Source: an uncultured Selenomonadaceae bacterium
GTDB taxonomy: Bacteria; Bacillota_C; Negativicutes; Selenomonadales; Selenomonadaceae
Assembly (NCBI GenBank): GCA_946402475.1
Contig: CAMIWP010000079.1
Location: 1 to 6,048 of the forward strand
DNA length: 6,048 nucleotides
Direction: 5' to 3'
The position numbers and the translations under genes were made by a program. The notes beneath the pieces are model-generated. The model did no database searches, was not told where the DNA came from, and worked only from the letters and a program-made list of their open reading frames with translations. Position 1 is the stretch's first letter, and every line of letters begins with the position of its first letter. Shown here in pieces: positions 1 to 6,014 of the stretch.

Positions 1-1
1 G

Positions 2-1147
2 CCGGAGCCCAAGCCCGGTCTTGTGACGGATGCCCATGGGGGGATCCTCTTCATCGACGAGATCGGTGAGATGGACGAGATGCTCCAGAACAAACTCCTC
101 AAGGTGCTGGAGGATAAGCGGGCCTTTTTCGAGTCCGCCTATTATGACCCCGCGGACGAAAAGGTTCCTCCCTACATCCGTAAGCTCTTCGAGGAGGGGG
201 CTCCCGCAGACTTCGTGCTCATCGGCGCGACCACGAGGGACGCTTCCCACATCAACCCCGCCCTGCGCTCCCGCTGCGCGGAGATCTACTTTGAGCCGCT
301 GACTCCGAAGCACATCGAGGAGATCGTCCACAACGCGGCGAAGAAGCTGGGAGCGACCTTGGAGGAGGGCATTGCGGAGCTCATCAGCGAGTACACCATC
401 GAAGGGCGCAAGGCCATCAATATCCTGGCGGATGCCTACAGTCTTGCCATGGAGCAGGAGATGGAGAAGGGCGGCGGGGAAGAAAAGGAACTTCCATCGG
501 AGGATAAGCTGATCCCCGTCACCGTGCACAAGGCGGACATCTACGAGGTGGCCCAGGTGAGCCGCCTGTCTCCCTATGTGACAAAAAAGGCTTCCCATGA
601 GGGGCGGAAGGGGCATATCTTCGGCTTGGGAGTGGCGGGATTCCTCGGCTCCGCCATCGAGATCGAAGCCATGGCCTTTCCCGCCCACGAGAAGGGGAAG
701 GGAACGGTGCGCTTTAACGAGACTGCGGGCAGCATGGCGAAGGACTCCGTATTCAATGCCGCGTCGGTCATGCGCGCCCTCACGGGGGAGGACATCAACG
801 ACTACGACATCCACATCAACGTCATCGGCGGGGGAAACATCGACGGCCCCAGCGCGGGAACGGCGATCCTTGCCGTCATCGTCAGCGCGGTGACGGGGCG
901 GAAGATCCGGCAGGACGTTGCGGTGACGGGGGAGATCTCCCTTCAGGGGCGGGTGCGCCCCGTGGGAGGCGTCTTTGAGAAGGCCTATGGCGCGAAGCAG
1001 GCGGGCATCAAGACCATGGTCATCCCCAAGGAGAACAGCAAGGATATCCCGTCGGGGCATCTCGGCATGGACATTCGTCCCGTATCCACGGCGGAAGAGG
1101 CGTTTTCCTGCATCTTTGTTGACGAAGCGGAGGACCGTGAGGAATGA
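2..1147 (+). CDS. Lon-family ATP-dependent protease (LonB/LonC type), 5' partial
   Basis: This is the C-terminal part of a cytoplasmic AAA+ serine protease that unfolds and degrades proteins. The frame is open to the left edge, so the GTG at 23 is an internal valine; 381 codons are visible and the N-terminus with Walker A is missing (roughly 170-270 residues by family length). Counting from the codon at 23, the sequence shows Walker B ILFIDEIGEMD (residues 8-18, D12/E13), sensor 1 GATTRD (68-73), arginine-finger region NPALRSRC (78-85), a sensor-2-like GRKAINIL (128-135), then the Lon protease domain from about 195. The catalytic Ser is in GPSAG (S277, bases 851-853) and the Lys in VFEKAYG (K320, bases 980-982). 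Their spacing of 43 equals that of E. coli Lon S679/K722, so the dyad is intact. There is no LonA-type long N-terminal domain in view. LonB/LonC members are best known from endospore formers. The stop overlaps the dnaB start. LonB versus LonC cannot be settled here. Confidence 0.93.
   Translation, partial: PEPKPGLVTDAHGGILFIDEIGEMDEMLQNKLLKVLEDKRAFFESAYYDPADEKVPPYIRKLFEEGAPADFVLIGATTRDASHINPALRSRCAEIYFEPLTPKHIEEIVHNAAKKLGATLEEGIAELISEYTIEGRKAINILADAYSLAMEQEMEKGGGEEKELPSEDKLIPVTVHKADIYEVAQVSRLSPYVTKKASHEGRKGHIFGLGVAGFLGSAIEIEAMAFPAHEKGKGTVRFNETAGSMAKDSVFNAASVMRALTGEDINDYDIHINVIGGGNIDGPSAGTAILAVIVSAVTGRKIRQDVAVTGEISLQGRVRPVGGVFEKAYGAKQAGIKTMVIPKENSKDIPSGHLGMDIRPVSTAEEAFSCIFVDEAEDREE
1129..1134 (+). 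promoter_or_regulatory. Ribosome binding site of dnaB inside the lon 3' end
   Basis: GGAGGA lies 9 bases before the ATG at 1144, within the last codons of the protease gene. A second GAGGA (1139-1143) touches the ATG and is too close to serve. The lon TGA (1145-1147) overlaps the dnaB ATG as ATGA, so terminating ribosomes can reinitiate directly. This supports the dnaB start and translational coupling. I see no promoter between the two genes. Confidence 0.75.
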
Positions 1148-2469
1148 TTGAGCGCGTGCCACCCCAGAACATCGAGGCAGAGCAAGCGGTGTTGGGAGCT
1201 GTCCTCATAAAAAAAGAAGCCCTGACGGAGGTGCAGGAGATCCTGCAACCCGAGGACTTCTATCGGGAAGCCCACCGCGTGGTCTACAGCGCCATGGAGG
1301 ATCTCTTCCTCCACAATGAGGCCGTGGACTTGGTGACTCTCACGGAGCAGCTCCGCAAAAGGGATCAGCTGGAGAAGGTGGGGGGGCTGGCCTTTGTCAC
1401 CGCCCTTGCCAACAGCGTCCCAACGGCGGCCAATGTGAGCTATCATGCCCGGATTGTCCGGGAGAAGGCGGATCTCCGGAACCTCATCGATGCGGCCACG
1501 GAAATCGCCGGCAAGGCCTACGAGGATTCCGATGAGGTTGAGACGATCATGGACGAGGCGGAGAAGCGGATCCTCTCCGTGGCTTCCAACCGCAAGGGGG
1601 GCGATTTCGAGCCCATCAAGACCATCCTCATGAACTCCATCGACCGGATCTCCACCCTCTATGAGTCCAAGGGCGGCTTGACGGGGCTTTCCACGGGGTT
1701 CAAGGATCTCGATCAGCTGACCTCGGGGCTTCAGCCCTCGGACTTGGTTCTGGTGGCGGCCCGGCCTTCCATGGGAAAGACGGCCTTTACCCTGAACATT
1801 GCCGTCCATGCCGCCCTTCGGGAACATTCCGTGGCGTTCTTTTCCCTGGAAATGTCCAAGGAGCAGCTGGTGCAGCGCATGCTCTGCTCCGAGGGAGCCA
1901 TTGACTCCCAGCGTCTTCGCACGGGACAACTGGAGGATGAGGAATGGGGCAAGCTCATCGCCACGGCGGACAAGCTCTCCAAGGCGCAGATCTACATCGA
2001 TGACACGCCCGGCATCACGGTGATGGAACTTCGCTCCAAGGCCCGTCGTCTCAAGGCGGAGCACGGGCTGGAGCTGGTGGTCATCGACTACCTCCAGCTC
2101 ATGCAGGGGCGTTCCTCTCGAAGCGGCGACAACCGCCAGCAGGAGATCTCCGAGATCTCCCGCTCCCTCAAGGCGCTGGCCAGGGAGCTCAACGTGCCCG
2201 TGGTGGCCCTCTCCCAGCTGTCGAGAAGCGTGGAGTCCCGTCAGGTCAAGAAACCCATGCTCTCCGATCTCAGGGAGTCCGGCTCCCTGGAGCAGGATGC
2301 GGACATCGTCATGTTTCTCTATCGGGAGGATTACTACGACCAGGACACGGAGAACAAGAACATCACGGAGGTCATCATAGCAAAGCATCGCAACGGGCCG
2401 GTGGATACCGTGAACCTGTTCTTCCAGAAGGAGTTCACGAAGTTTAGGGATCTCTCCCGGATGCAGTAG
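1144..2469 (+). CDS. dnaB: Replicative DNA helicase DnaB
   Basis: This is the hexameric 5'-3' helicase that unwinds DNA at the replication fork and recruits primase. At 441 residues it has normal length and no intein. The N-terminal primase-binding domain begins PPQNIEAEQAVLGA (residues 5-18) and runs to about 105, followed by a helical linker (about 110-175) and the RecA-like ATPase domain from about 180. Visible ATPase features are Walker A ARPSMGKT (206-213, K212/T213), the catalytic glutamate in FSLEMS (E236), Walker B LVVIDYLQL (311-319, D315), the DNA-binding/H4 region with SQLSRSVE and LSDLRESGSLEQDAD, and the arginine finger in AKHRNGP (R416). All key residues are present. The ATG overlaps the protease stop and has a GGAGGA site. 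The gene ends 8 bases from the convergent ABC-F stop. Coupling to a Lon-type protease is the notable context; regulation beyond the shared transcript is not visible. Confidence 0.98.
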   Translation: MIERVPPQNIEAEQAVLGAVLIKKEALTEVQEILQPEDFYREAHRVVYSAMEDLFLHNEAVDLVTLTEQLRKRDQLEKVGGLAFVTALANSVPTAANVSYHARIVREKADLRNLIDAATEIAGKAYEDSDEVETIMDEAEKRILSVASNRKGGDFEPIKTILMNSIDRISTLYESKGGLTGLSTGFKDLDQLTSGLQPSDLVLVAARPSMGKTAFTLNIAVHAALREHSVAFFSLEMSKEQLVQRMLCSEGAIDSQRLRTGQLEDEEWGKLIATADKLSKAQIYIDDTPGITVMELRSKARRLKAEHGLELVVIDYLQLMQGRSSRSGDNRQQEISEISRSLKALARELNVPVVALSQLSRSVESRQVKKPMLSDLRESGSLEQDADIVMFLYREDYYDQDTENKNITEVIIAKHRNGPVDTVNLFFQKEFTKFRDLSRMQ

Positions 2470-2488
2470 CGGAGGAATCACCCCTCCG
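2470..2488. repeat. Short inverted repeat at the dnaB/ABC-F convergence
   Basis: CGGAGG (2470-2475) and CCTCCG (2483-2488) form a 6-bp stem around a 7-base loop, spanning the 8-base gap between the two stop codons and the last codons of the ABC-F gene. Neither strand has a T-run after it, so it is a poor intrinsic terminator. At most it is a weak 3'-end structure, and it could be chance. Confidence 0.3.
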
Positions 2489-4400
2489 TCAGCTGTTCCC
2501 ATCGTTCATAGCGCTCCTCGATCTCCCGCTCCTTTGCCGCGTAGGCGTCGGCAATGGCTCGGCTCTTCGCGGGGTCGGCCTGGATCTCGGGACGGTTCAT
2601 CTCGAACTCCAGACCCTTGAGCTCCGCCTCGGCCATGGCGATCTCCGCCTCGGCTTTTCGGATGAGTTCTTCCCGCTTGGCATCGCTCATGCCCTGCCCC
2701 GGCTTTTGCCGGGGCATTTGATTTTTCACGGGCGCTTCCCTCTTTTTCGGCGCCGTTTCATCGGAGGGGGACGGCTTGTTTTTGGACGTCCCGGCATTCC
2801 GGATTTCCTCCGGCGCTTCTTCCTTTTTCCTGCGGTAATAGCTGTAGCTCCCGTTGTACTCCGTGAGGGTTCCCTTCTCCAGCTCCAGGGTGCAGTTGGC
2901 CACCTTGTCCAGGAAGTACCGATCATGGGATACGACGAGGAAAGTCCCGGGGAAGGCCATCAGGGCTTCTTCCACGGCTTCTTTTGCCGGGATGTCCAAA
3001 TGGTTGGTGGGTTCGTCCAGCACGAGGAAATTCGCCCCCGTGAGCATGAGCTTCAGGAAGGCCACCCGGGACTGCTCTCCCCCCGAGAGTTCCCCGATGG
3101 TTCGGTAGACATCGTCCCCATGGAAGAGAAAGGCTCCCAGGTATCTTCTGGCCTGTTCCTCATCCATGCCGTATTCCCAGAGGATCTCGTCCAGAACGGT
3201 GTTCTCCGGGTGCAGGCCCTCGTGCTGCTGGGAAAAGTATCCCGGTTTTACCCGGCTTCCCAGTTTCACTTCTCCTCCCGTGGCTTCCAATTCCCCCAGG
3301 AGAATCTTCAGAAGGGTGGTTTTTCCGGCGCCGTTGGGTCCCACCAGGGCAACGCCGTCCCCTCTGCGGATCAAAAGGTTCACATGGGAGAAGATTTCCT
3401 GCTTGCCGAAGCGCATGGAGACATCCTCCATCTCCGCCACCCGTTGGGCGCACTCCGGGGGAGCGTTCAGGGCAAAGTGGTTGAAAGCGGCGGCCTCCGG
3501 CGGCAACACGATCCGCTCCAGCCGGTTGAGCTGGCTCTGCCGTCCCCGGGCCTGCTTCGATTTGATGCCCGCCCGATAGCGGCGGATGTATTCCTCCGTC
3601 TTTCGAATGTGCTCCTGTTGCTTTTCATAGGCGGATTGCAAGGCGGCACGGCGTTCCGTTTTCACCTTTATAAAGTACGTATAGTTCCCCTCGTAGCTTG
3701 TGACGGTCTTTCCCGCCAGCTCGATGATGCGGGTGGCCACCCGATCCAGAAAGAAGCGGTCATGGGAAATGAGCAGGATCCCTCCCCGATAGTTGGACAG
3801 GAATCCCTCCAGCCATTCGATCATCTGAATGTCCAGATGGTTGGTGGGCTCGTCCAGGAACAGGAAATCCGGCTCCCGGAGCAGGGCCTTTGCCAAGCAG
3901 ATGCGGGTCTTCTGTCCGCCGGAAAAATGCGCCACATCTCTTCGGAAGTCCTCTTCCGTGAAGCCAAGGCCGAAGGCGATGCGGCGGATGCGGCTTTCGT
4001 AGTCGTAGCCTCCCAGATGTTCGAAGCGCTCCACCACACGGCTGTATTGCGCCATCATTTCCGGATCATCCTTGGCGCCGATGCGCTTCTCCAATTCCTC
4101 TTTGCGCCTTCCCAGTTCCTCGATGTCCTCGAAGGCGCCCTTGAATTCCTCGTAAAGGGTGCCCTCTCCGAATTTCGCCTGCTGTTCCACATAGCCCACG
4201 GTGTCCGCGCCGTCGAATTGGATCGTGCCCTCGTCCTGTTCCTCCTGCCCCAGAAGGATGCGCATGAGGGTTGTCTTTCCCGCTCCGTTGGCGCCCACAA
4301 ACCCCACCTTGTCTCCCCGGGCCACTTCAAAGCTCACGTTCCGGAACAGCTCCTCGATGCCAAAGGACTTTGCCAGTCCTTGGACTTTCAACTTTCCCAA
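2478..4400 (-). CDS. ABC-F family ATPase (YdiF/Uup-like translation factor)
   Basis: This is a soluble twin-ATPase protein. ABC-F proteins act at the ribosomal E site on stalled or initiating ribosomes and have no membrane domain. Numbered from the TTG at 4400 (640 residues), ABC1 has Walker A GANGAGKTT (36-44), signature SGGQK (160-164), Walker B FLFLDEPTNHLD (179-190, catalytic E184) and switch SHDR (212-215). A charged helical linker (about 238-300), the P-site tRNA interaction region, is followed by ABC2 with GPNGAGKTT (354-362), LSGGEQ (438-443), LDEPTNHLD (461-469, E463) and SHDR (491-494). A low-complexity linker (527-572) and a charged coiled coil (573-640) end the protein, as in YdiF/Uup-like members. 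Both ATP sites look intact. The frame also opens at a GTG at 4409, but only the TTG has a Shine-Dalgarno. It follows the LCP gene on the same strand. An antibiotic-resistance role is possible for ABC-F in general, but nothing here points to it. Confidence 0.95.
   Translation of the reverse strand: MGKLKVQGLAKSFGIEELFRNVSFEVARGDKVGFVGANGAGKTTLMRILLGQEEQDEGTIQFDGADTVGYVEQQAKFGEGTLYEEFKGAFEDIEELGRRKEELEKRIGAKDDPEMMAQYSRVVERFEHLGGYDYESRIRRIAFGLGFTEEDFRRDVAHFSGGQKTRICLAKALLREPDFLFLDEPTNHLDIQMIEWLEGFLSNYRGGILLISHDRFFLDRVATRIIELAGKTVTSYEGNYTYFIKVKTERRAALQSAYEKQQEHIRKTEEYIRRYRAGIKSKQARGRQSQLNRLERIVLPPEAAAFNHFALNAPPECAQRVAEMEDVSMRFGKQEIFSHVNLLIRRGDGVALVGPNGAGKTTLLKILLGELEATGGEVKLGSRVKPGYFSQQHEGLHPENTVLDEILWEYGMDEEQARRYLGAFLFHGDDVYRTIGELSGGEQSRVAFLKLMLTGANFLVLDEPTNHLDIPAKEAVEEALMAFPGTFLVVSHDRYFLDKVANCTLELEKGTLTEYNGSYSYYRRKKEEAPEEIRNAGTSKNKPSPSDETAPKKREAPVKNQMPRQKPGQGMSDAKREELIRKAEAEIAMAEAELKGLEFEMNRPEIQADPAKSRAIADAYAAKEREIEERYERWEQLTEG
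2695..2726 (+). terminator. Intrinsic terminator for lon-dnaB, embedded antisense in the ABC-F gene
   Basis: On the + strand the arm TGCCCCGGC (2695-2703) pairs perfectly with GCCGGGGCA (2708-2716) around a TTTT tetraloop. TTTGATTTTT (2717-2726) follows directly. Eight of nine pairs are GC and the tail has eight T in ten bases, the classic layout of a rho-independent terminator. It starts about 225 bases after the dnaB stop. Read leftward, the same hairpin is followed by GGGCATGAG with no T-run, so it should not stop ABC-F transcription. In the ABC-F protein these bases encode residues 559-569 of the low-complexity linker. Confidence 0.75.
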
Positions 4401-4405
4401 ATGCT

Positions 4406-4412
4406 TCACCTC
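4406..4412 (-). promoter_or_regulatory. Ribosome binding site that decides the ABC-F start
   Basis: On the - strand GAGGTGA (4412 down to 4406) matches seven consecutive bases of the 16S anti-Shine-Dalgarno complement. It lies 5 bases before the TTG at 4400-4398. The alternative GTG start (4409-4407) lies within this motif, and the bases before it (GGCAGAAACGAT) have no Shine-Dalgarno. An ATG five bases upstream of that GTG is out of frame and meets TGA after two codons. This makes TTG the better start. Confidence 0.75.
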
Positions 4413-4424
4413 ATCGTTTCTGCC

Positions 4425-4455
4425 AAAAGGCGGAACGCCTTTTCAACGTTCCGCC
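4425..4455 (-). terminator. Hairpin terminator or attenuator between LCP and ABC-F
   Basis: Read leftward, GGCGGAACG (4455-4447) pairs perfectly with CGTTCCGCC (4437-4429) around a 9-base loop, followed by TTTT (4428-4425) and then GGCAG. The stem is strong (7 of 9 pairs GC) but the T-run is only four long, so termination is probably partial. It begins 14 bases after the LCP stop codon and ends about 12 bases before the ABC-F Shine-Dalgarno. This fits either a terminator for LCP or a leaky attenuator that sets the LCP:ABC-F ratio. Confidence 0.6.
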
Positions 4456-4469
4456 GGGATTTTCTGAGT

Positions 4470-5804
4470 TCAATCGCTCTTTTTTTCGTAGTCCAGGCCG
4501 ATGTTCACCACCGCCTGGTTCTTGCTGCCGCCGTCCATGATGATGCACTGGAAGGGCATGCCGTAGAACACGTCCGTGTTGCGGCCGGAGGTGGTGATGG
4601 TGGTCGTGGGGTTGGAATTGGTCTTTCCCGTCTCCACGCCGGAAATGATGAACCCTTTCCGCTGAAGGATGCTCGCCACCTCGGCGCCGGCGCCGTTGAT
4701 TCCGCTGGAGTTGATGACCATGACGGCGATCTCCTCGGGCTTCATGGGCTCGTCATCCGCCTCCCGCGCCGCATCCTTGGCGGCCTTTTCGGCGGCTTTC
4801 TCCGGGGCGTTGCCCTGTACGGCACCGGCCAGCTGGATGCCCTCGGGCAAGTTCTTCCGGTATTCCTCGTCTGCCTTTTCCGCCGAGGCCAGAAGGGTCT
4901 CCGTTACGGGCTCGTCCAATGACTCCGCCATCATCTTCCTGAGCTCCTTGATATCGGGAATCCAATAGCTGATGTCCTTAAAAAAGGCGGGACGTCCCGG
5001 TACCATCCGCGCGGTGACGCCGTTGTCGTGGATCTGCTTCAGCTGGTTGGCGAAGGAGAGAAGCTCCGTCAGGGACATGTCCGTTTCCAAAGCCCTGCCC
5101 ACTTCTTCCACCAGCTTGGGCAGGCGGGGCAGGATCTGAGGGGAGATGACTTGGGCAAGGACTGCTTTCACGAATTTCTGCTGCCGCCCGATGCGGCCAA
5201 TGTCCCCCTCGCCGTCGCGGTAGCGCACGTACTGGATGGCAAGTTCCCCGTCCAGATGCTGCTCCCCGGGATAAAGATCGATGATGAGGCCTCCGTTATC
5301 GTCCCAGGGATCCTCGTAGTACATCCGCTTTTCCACGTCGATGTCCACCCCGCCAATGGCATCAATGATGCCCTCGAAGGACTTGGTGTCGATGAGGATG
5401 TAATGGTCCATGGGAATGCCCAGAAGGTGCTCCACGGCCTTTTGGGAGAGCTTGTGCCCCCCATAGGCGTAAGCGTGGTTGATTTTGTCGTAGCCGTTTC
5501 CGTCGATCCGCACGCGGGTATCCCGCGGAACCGAAAGAAGGGCTCCCTTGCCCCGCGCTTCATCCAGTGAGGCAACCATGAGGGTATCGCTGCGTCCCGC
5601 ATCCCCCTCCCGGCGATCCACTCCGAGGATCATGACGTGAACGGCCTTCGGTGGCTTCTCCCCGAGGAGGTCTCCCGGAAGAATGCCGTTCCCCCGCTGT
5701 CCGCCGAAGTAGGCGCCCGTTGCTGCCACCGAGAGGACGAGCAATGCAGCGATGAGCCACTTCAATCTCGTGTAGTTGCGCTTTTTCTGGCGCCCCTGTC
5801 TCAT
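4470..5804 (-). CDS. LCP (LytR-CpsA-Psr) family cell-envelope ligase with LytR_C domain
   Basis: LCP enzymes sit on the outer face of the inner membrane and transfer undecaprenyl-pyrophosphate-linked glycopolymers to peptidoglycan or other acceptors. This 444-residue protein has a basic cytoplasmic N-terminus (1-15), one membrane segment (about 16-35) with no clear cleavage site, then the LCP domain (about 55-215). Conserved features are LGVDRR (60-65, D63), GRSDT (70-74, R71/D73), SVPRDTRV (91-98, R94), DKINHAYAYGG (106-116), YVRYRD (192-197, R194/R196) and GDIGRIGRQQ (200-209). These match the Asp and Arg positions that bind metal and lipid pyrophosphate in the family. A helical stretch (about 225-320) and an Ala/Lys/Glu-rich linker (about 325-358) lead to a C-terminal LytR_C domain (about 359-440, starting AVMVINSSGINGAG). 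The ATG has AAAGGAG 8 bases upstream. The acceptor polymer is unknown; if the host is a diderm Negativicute, wall teichoic acid is unlikely. Confidence 0.93.
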   Translation of the reverse strand: MRQGRQKKRNYTRLKWLIAALLVLSVAATGAYFGGQRGNGILPGDLLGEKPPKAVHVMILGVDRREGDAGRSDTLMVASLDEARGKGALLSVPRDTRVRIDGNGYDKINHAYAYGGHKLSQKAVEHLLGIPMDHYILIDTKSFEGIIDAIGGVDIDVEKRMYYEDPWDDNGGLIIDLYPGEQHLDGELAIQYVRYRDGEGDIGRIGRQQKFVKAVLAQVISPQILPRLPKLVEEVGRALETDMSLTELLSFANQLKQIHDNGVTARMVPGRPAFFKDISYWIPDIKELRKMMAESLDEPVTETLLASAEKADEEYRKNLPEGIQLAGAVQGNAPEKAAEKAAKDAAREADDEPMKPEEIAVMVINSSGINGAGAEVASILQRKGFIISGVETGKTNSNPTTTITTSGRNTDVFYGMPFQCIIMDGGSKNQAVVNIGLDYEKKSD

Positions 5805-5812
5805 GCCGATAT

Positions 5813-5819
5813 CTCCTTT
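5813..5819 (-). promoter_or_regulatory. Ribosome binding site of the LCP gene
   Basis: AAAGGAG (5819 down to 5813) lies 8 bases before the ATG at 5804-5802. It is the only strong Shine-Dalgarno upstream in this stretch and fixes the LCP start, even though another frame stays open further upstream. Confidence 0.8.
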
Positions 5820-5906
5820 GTTTCATAAAAATTATTCTGGGTCTATGCTCGCGGAGGAAAAACGGTTCCTGCTTGCAAATCCCATTCGCGGTATACGCAA
5901 AAAACA

Positions 5907-5935
5907 AGTATAACACACATGAAAAGACCTTTCCA
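5907..5935 (-). promoter_or_regulatory. Predicted sigma-A promoter of the LCP gene
   Basis: Read leftward, a -35 box TGGAAA (5935-5930, 4 of 6 to TTGACA) is followed by a 17-base spacer and a -10 box TATACT (5912-5907, 5 of 6 to TATAAT). An extended TGT (5915-5913) precedes the -10 box. Transcription would start near 5900, giving a leader of about 95 bases before the LCP ATG. The segment is clearly AT-richer than the genes. This would be the only visible promoter for the LCP/ABC-F block. Confidence 0.6.
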
Positions 5936-5984
5936 GCCTTTATTTTCAAGCACTTCAATCGTTTCCGCATGTTTTTCGTACCGC

Positions 5985-6014
5985 AACATCCTCGTGCACT
6001 GGCACGATGATATT
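5985..6014. repeat. Imperfect inverted repeat upstream of the LCP promoter
   Basis: TCGTGC (5992-5997) and GCACGA (6002-6007) pair around ACTG. The pairing continues as ATC/GAT (5988-5990 with 6009-6011) after one mismatch, and as AA/TT (5985-5986 with 6013-6014) after another. In all 11 of 13 positions pair, with near-perfect dyad symmetry. It lies about 50 bases upstream of the LCP -35 box. It could be a regulator-binding dyad, a hairpin at the end of an off-window transcript, or chance; no clear T-run follows on either strand. Confidence 0.4.

Noticed and set aside
23..25. GTG at 23 as the true start of the protease.
   Set aside because: The frame continues to the left edge with Lon-like residues, starting here would remove Walker A, and there is no Shine-Dalgarno before it.
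985..2502. A 505-codon open frame on the - strand opposite lon and dnaB.
   Set aside because: It is the antisense shadow of dnaB and the lon 3' end. The product has no recognisable motifs, while the + strand frame has every helicase motif.
4682..4695. A 14-base perfect palindrome CGGCGCCGGCGCCG in the LCP gene.
   Set aside because: It is explained by Gly and Ala codons (NGAGAE) in the LytR_C domain using GGC and GCC. No flanking signal suggests regulation.
2706..4922. A 738-codon open frame on the + strand opposite ABC-F and LCP.
   Set aside because: It lies antisense to two well-supported conserved genes, spans their intergenic hairpin, and its translation shows no recognisable domain. GC-rich codon use on the other strand suppresses stop codons, which explains its length.
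5873..5914. A rightward promoter with TTGCAA (5873-5878) and TATAAC (5909-5914).
   Set aside because: The 30-base spacer is far from 17, and no supported rightward gene follows within the window.
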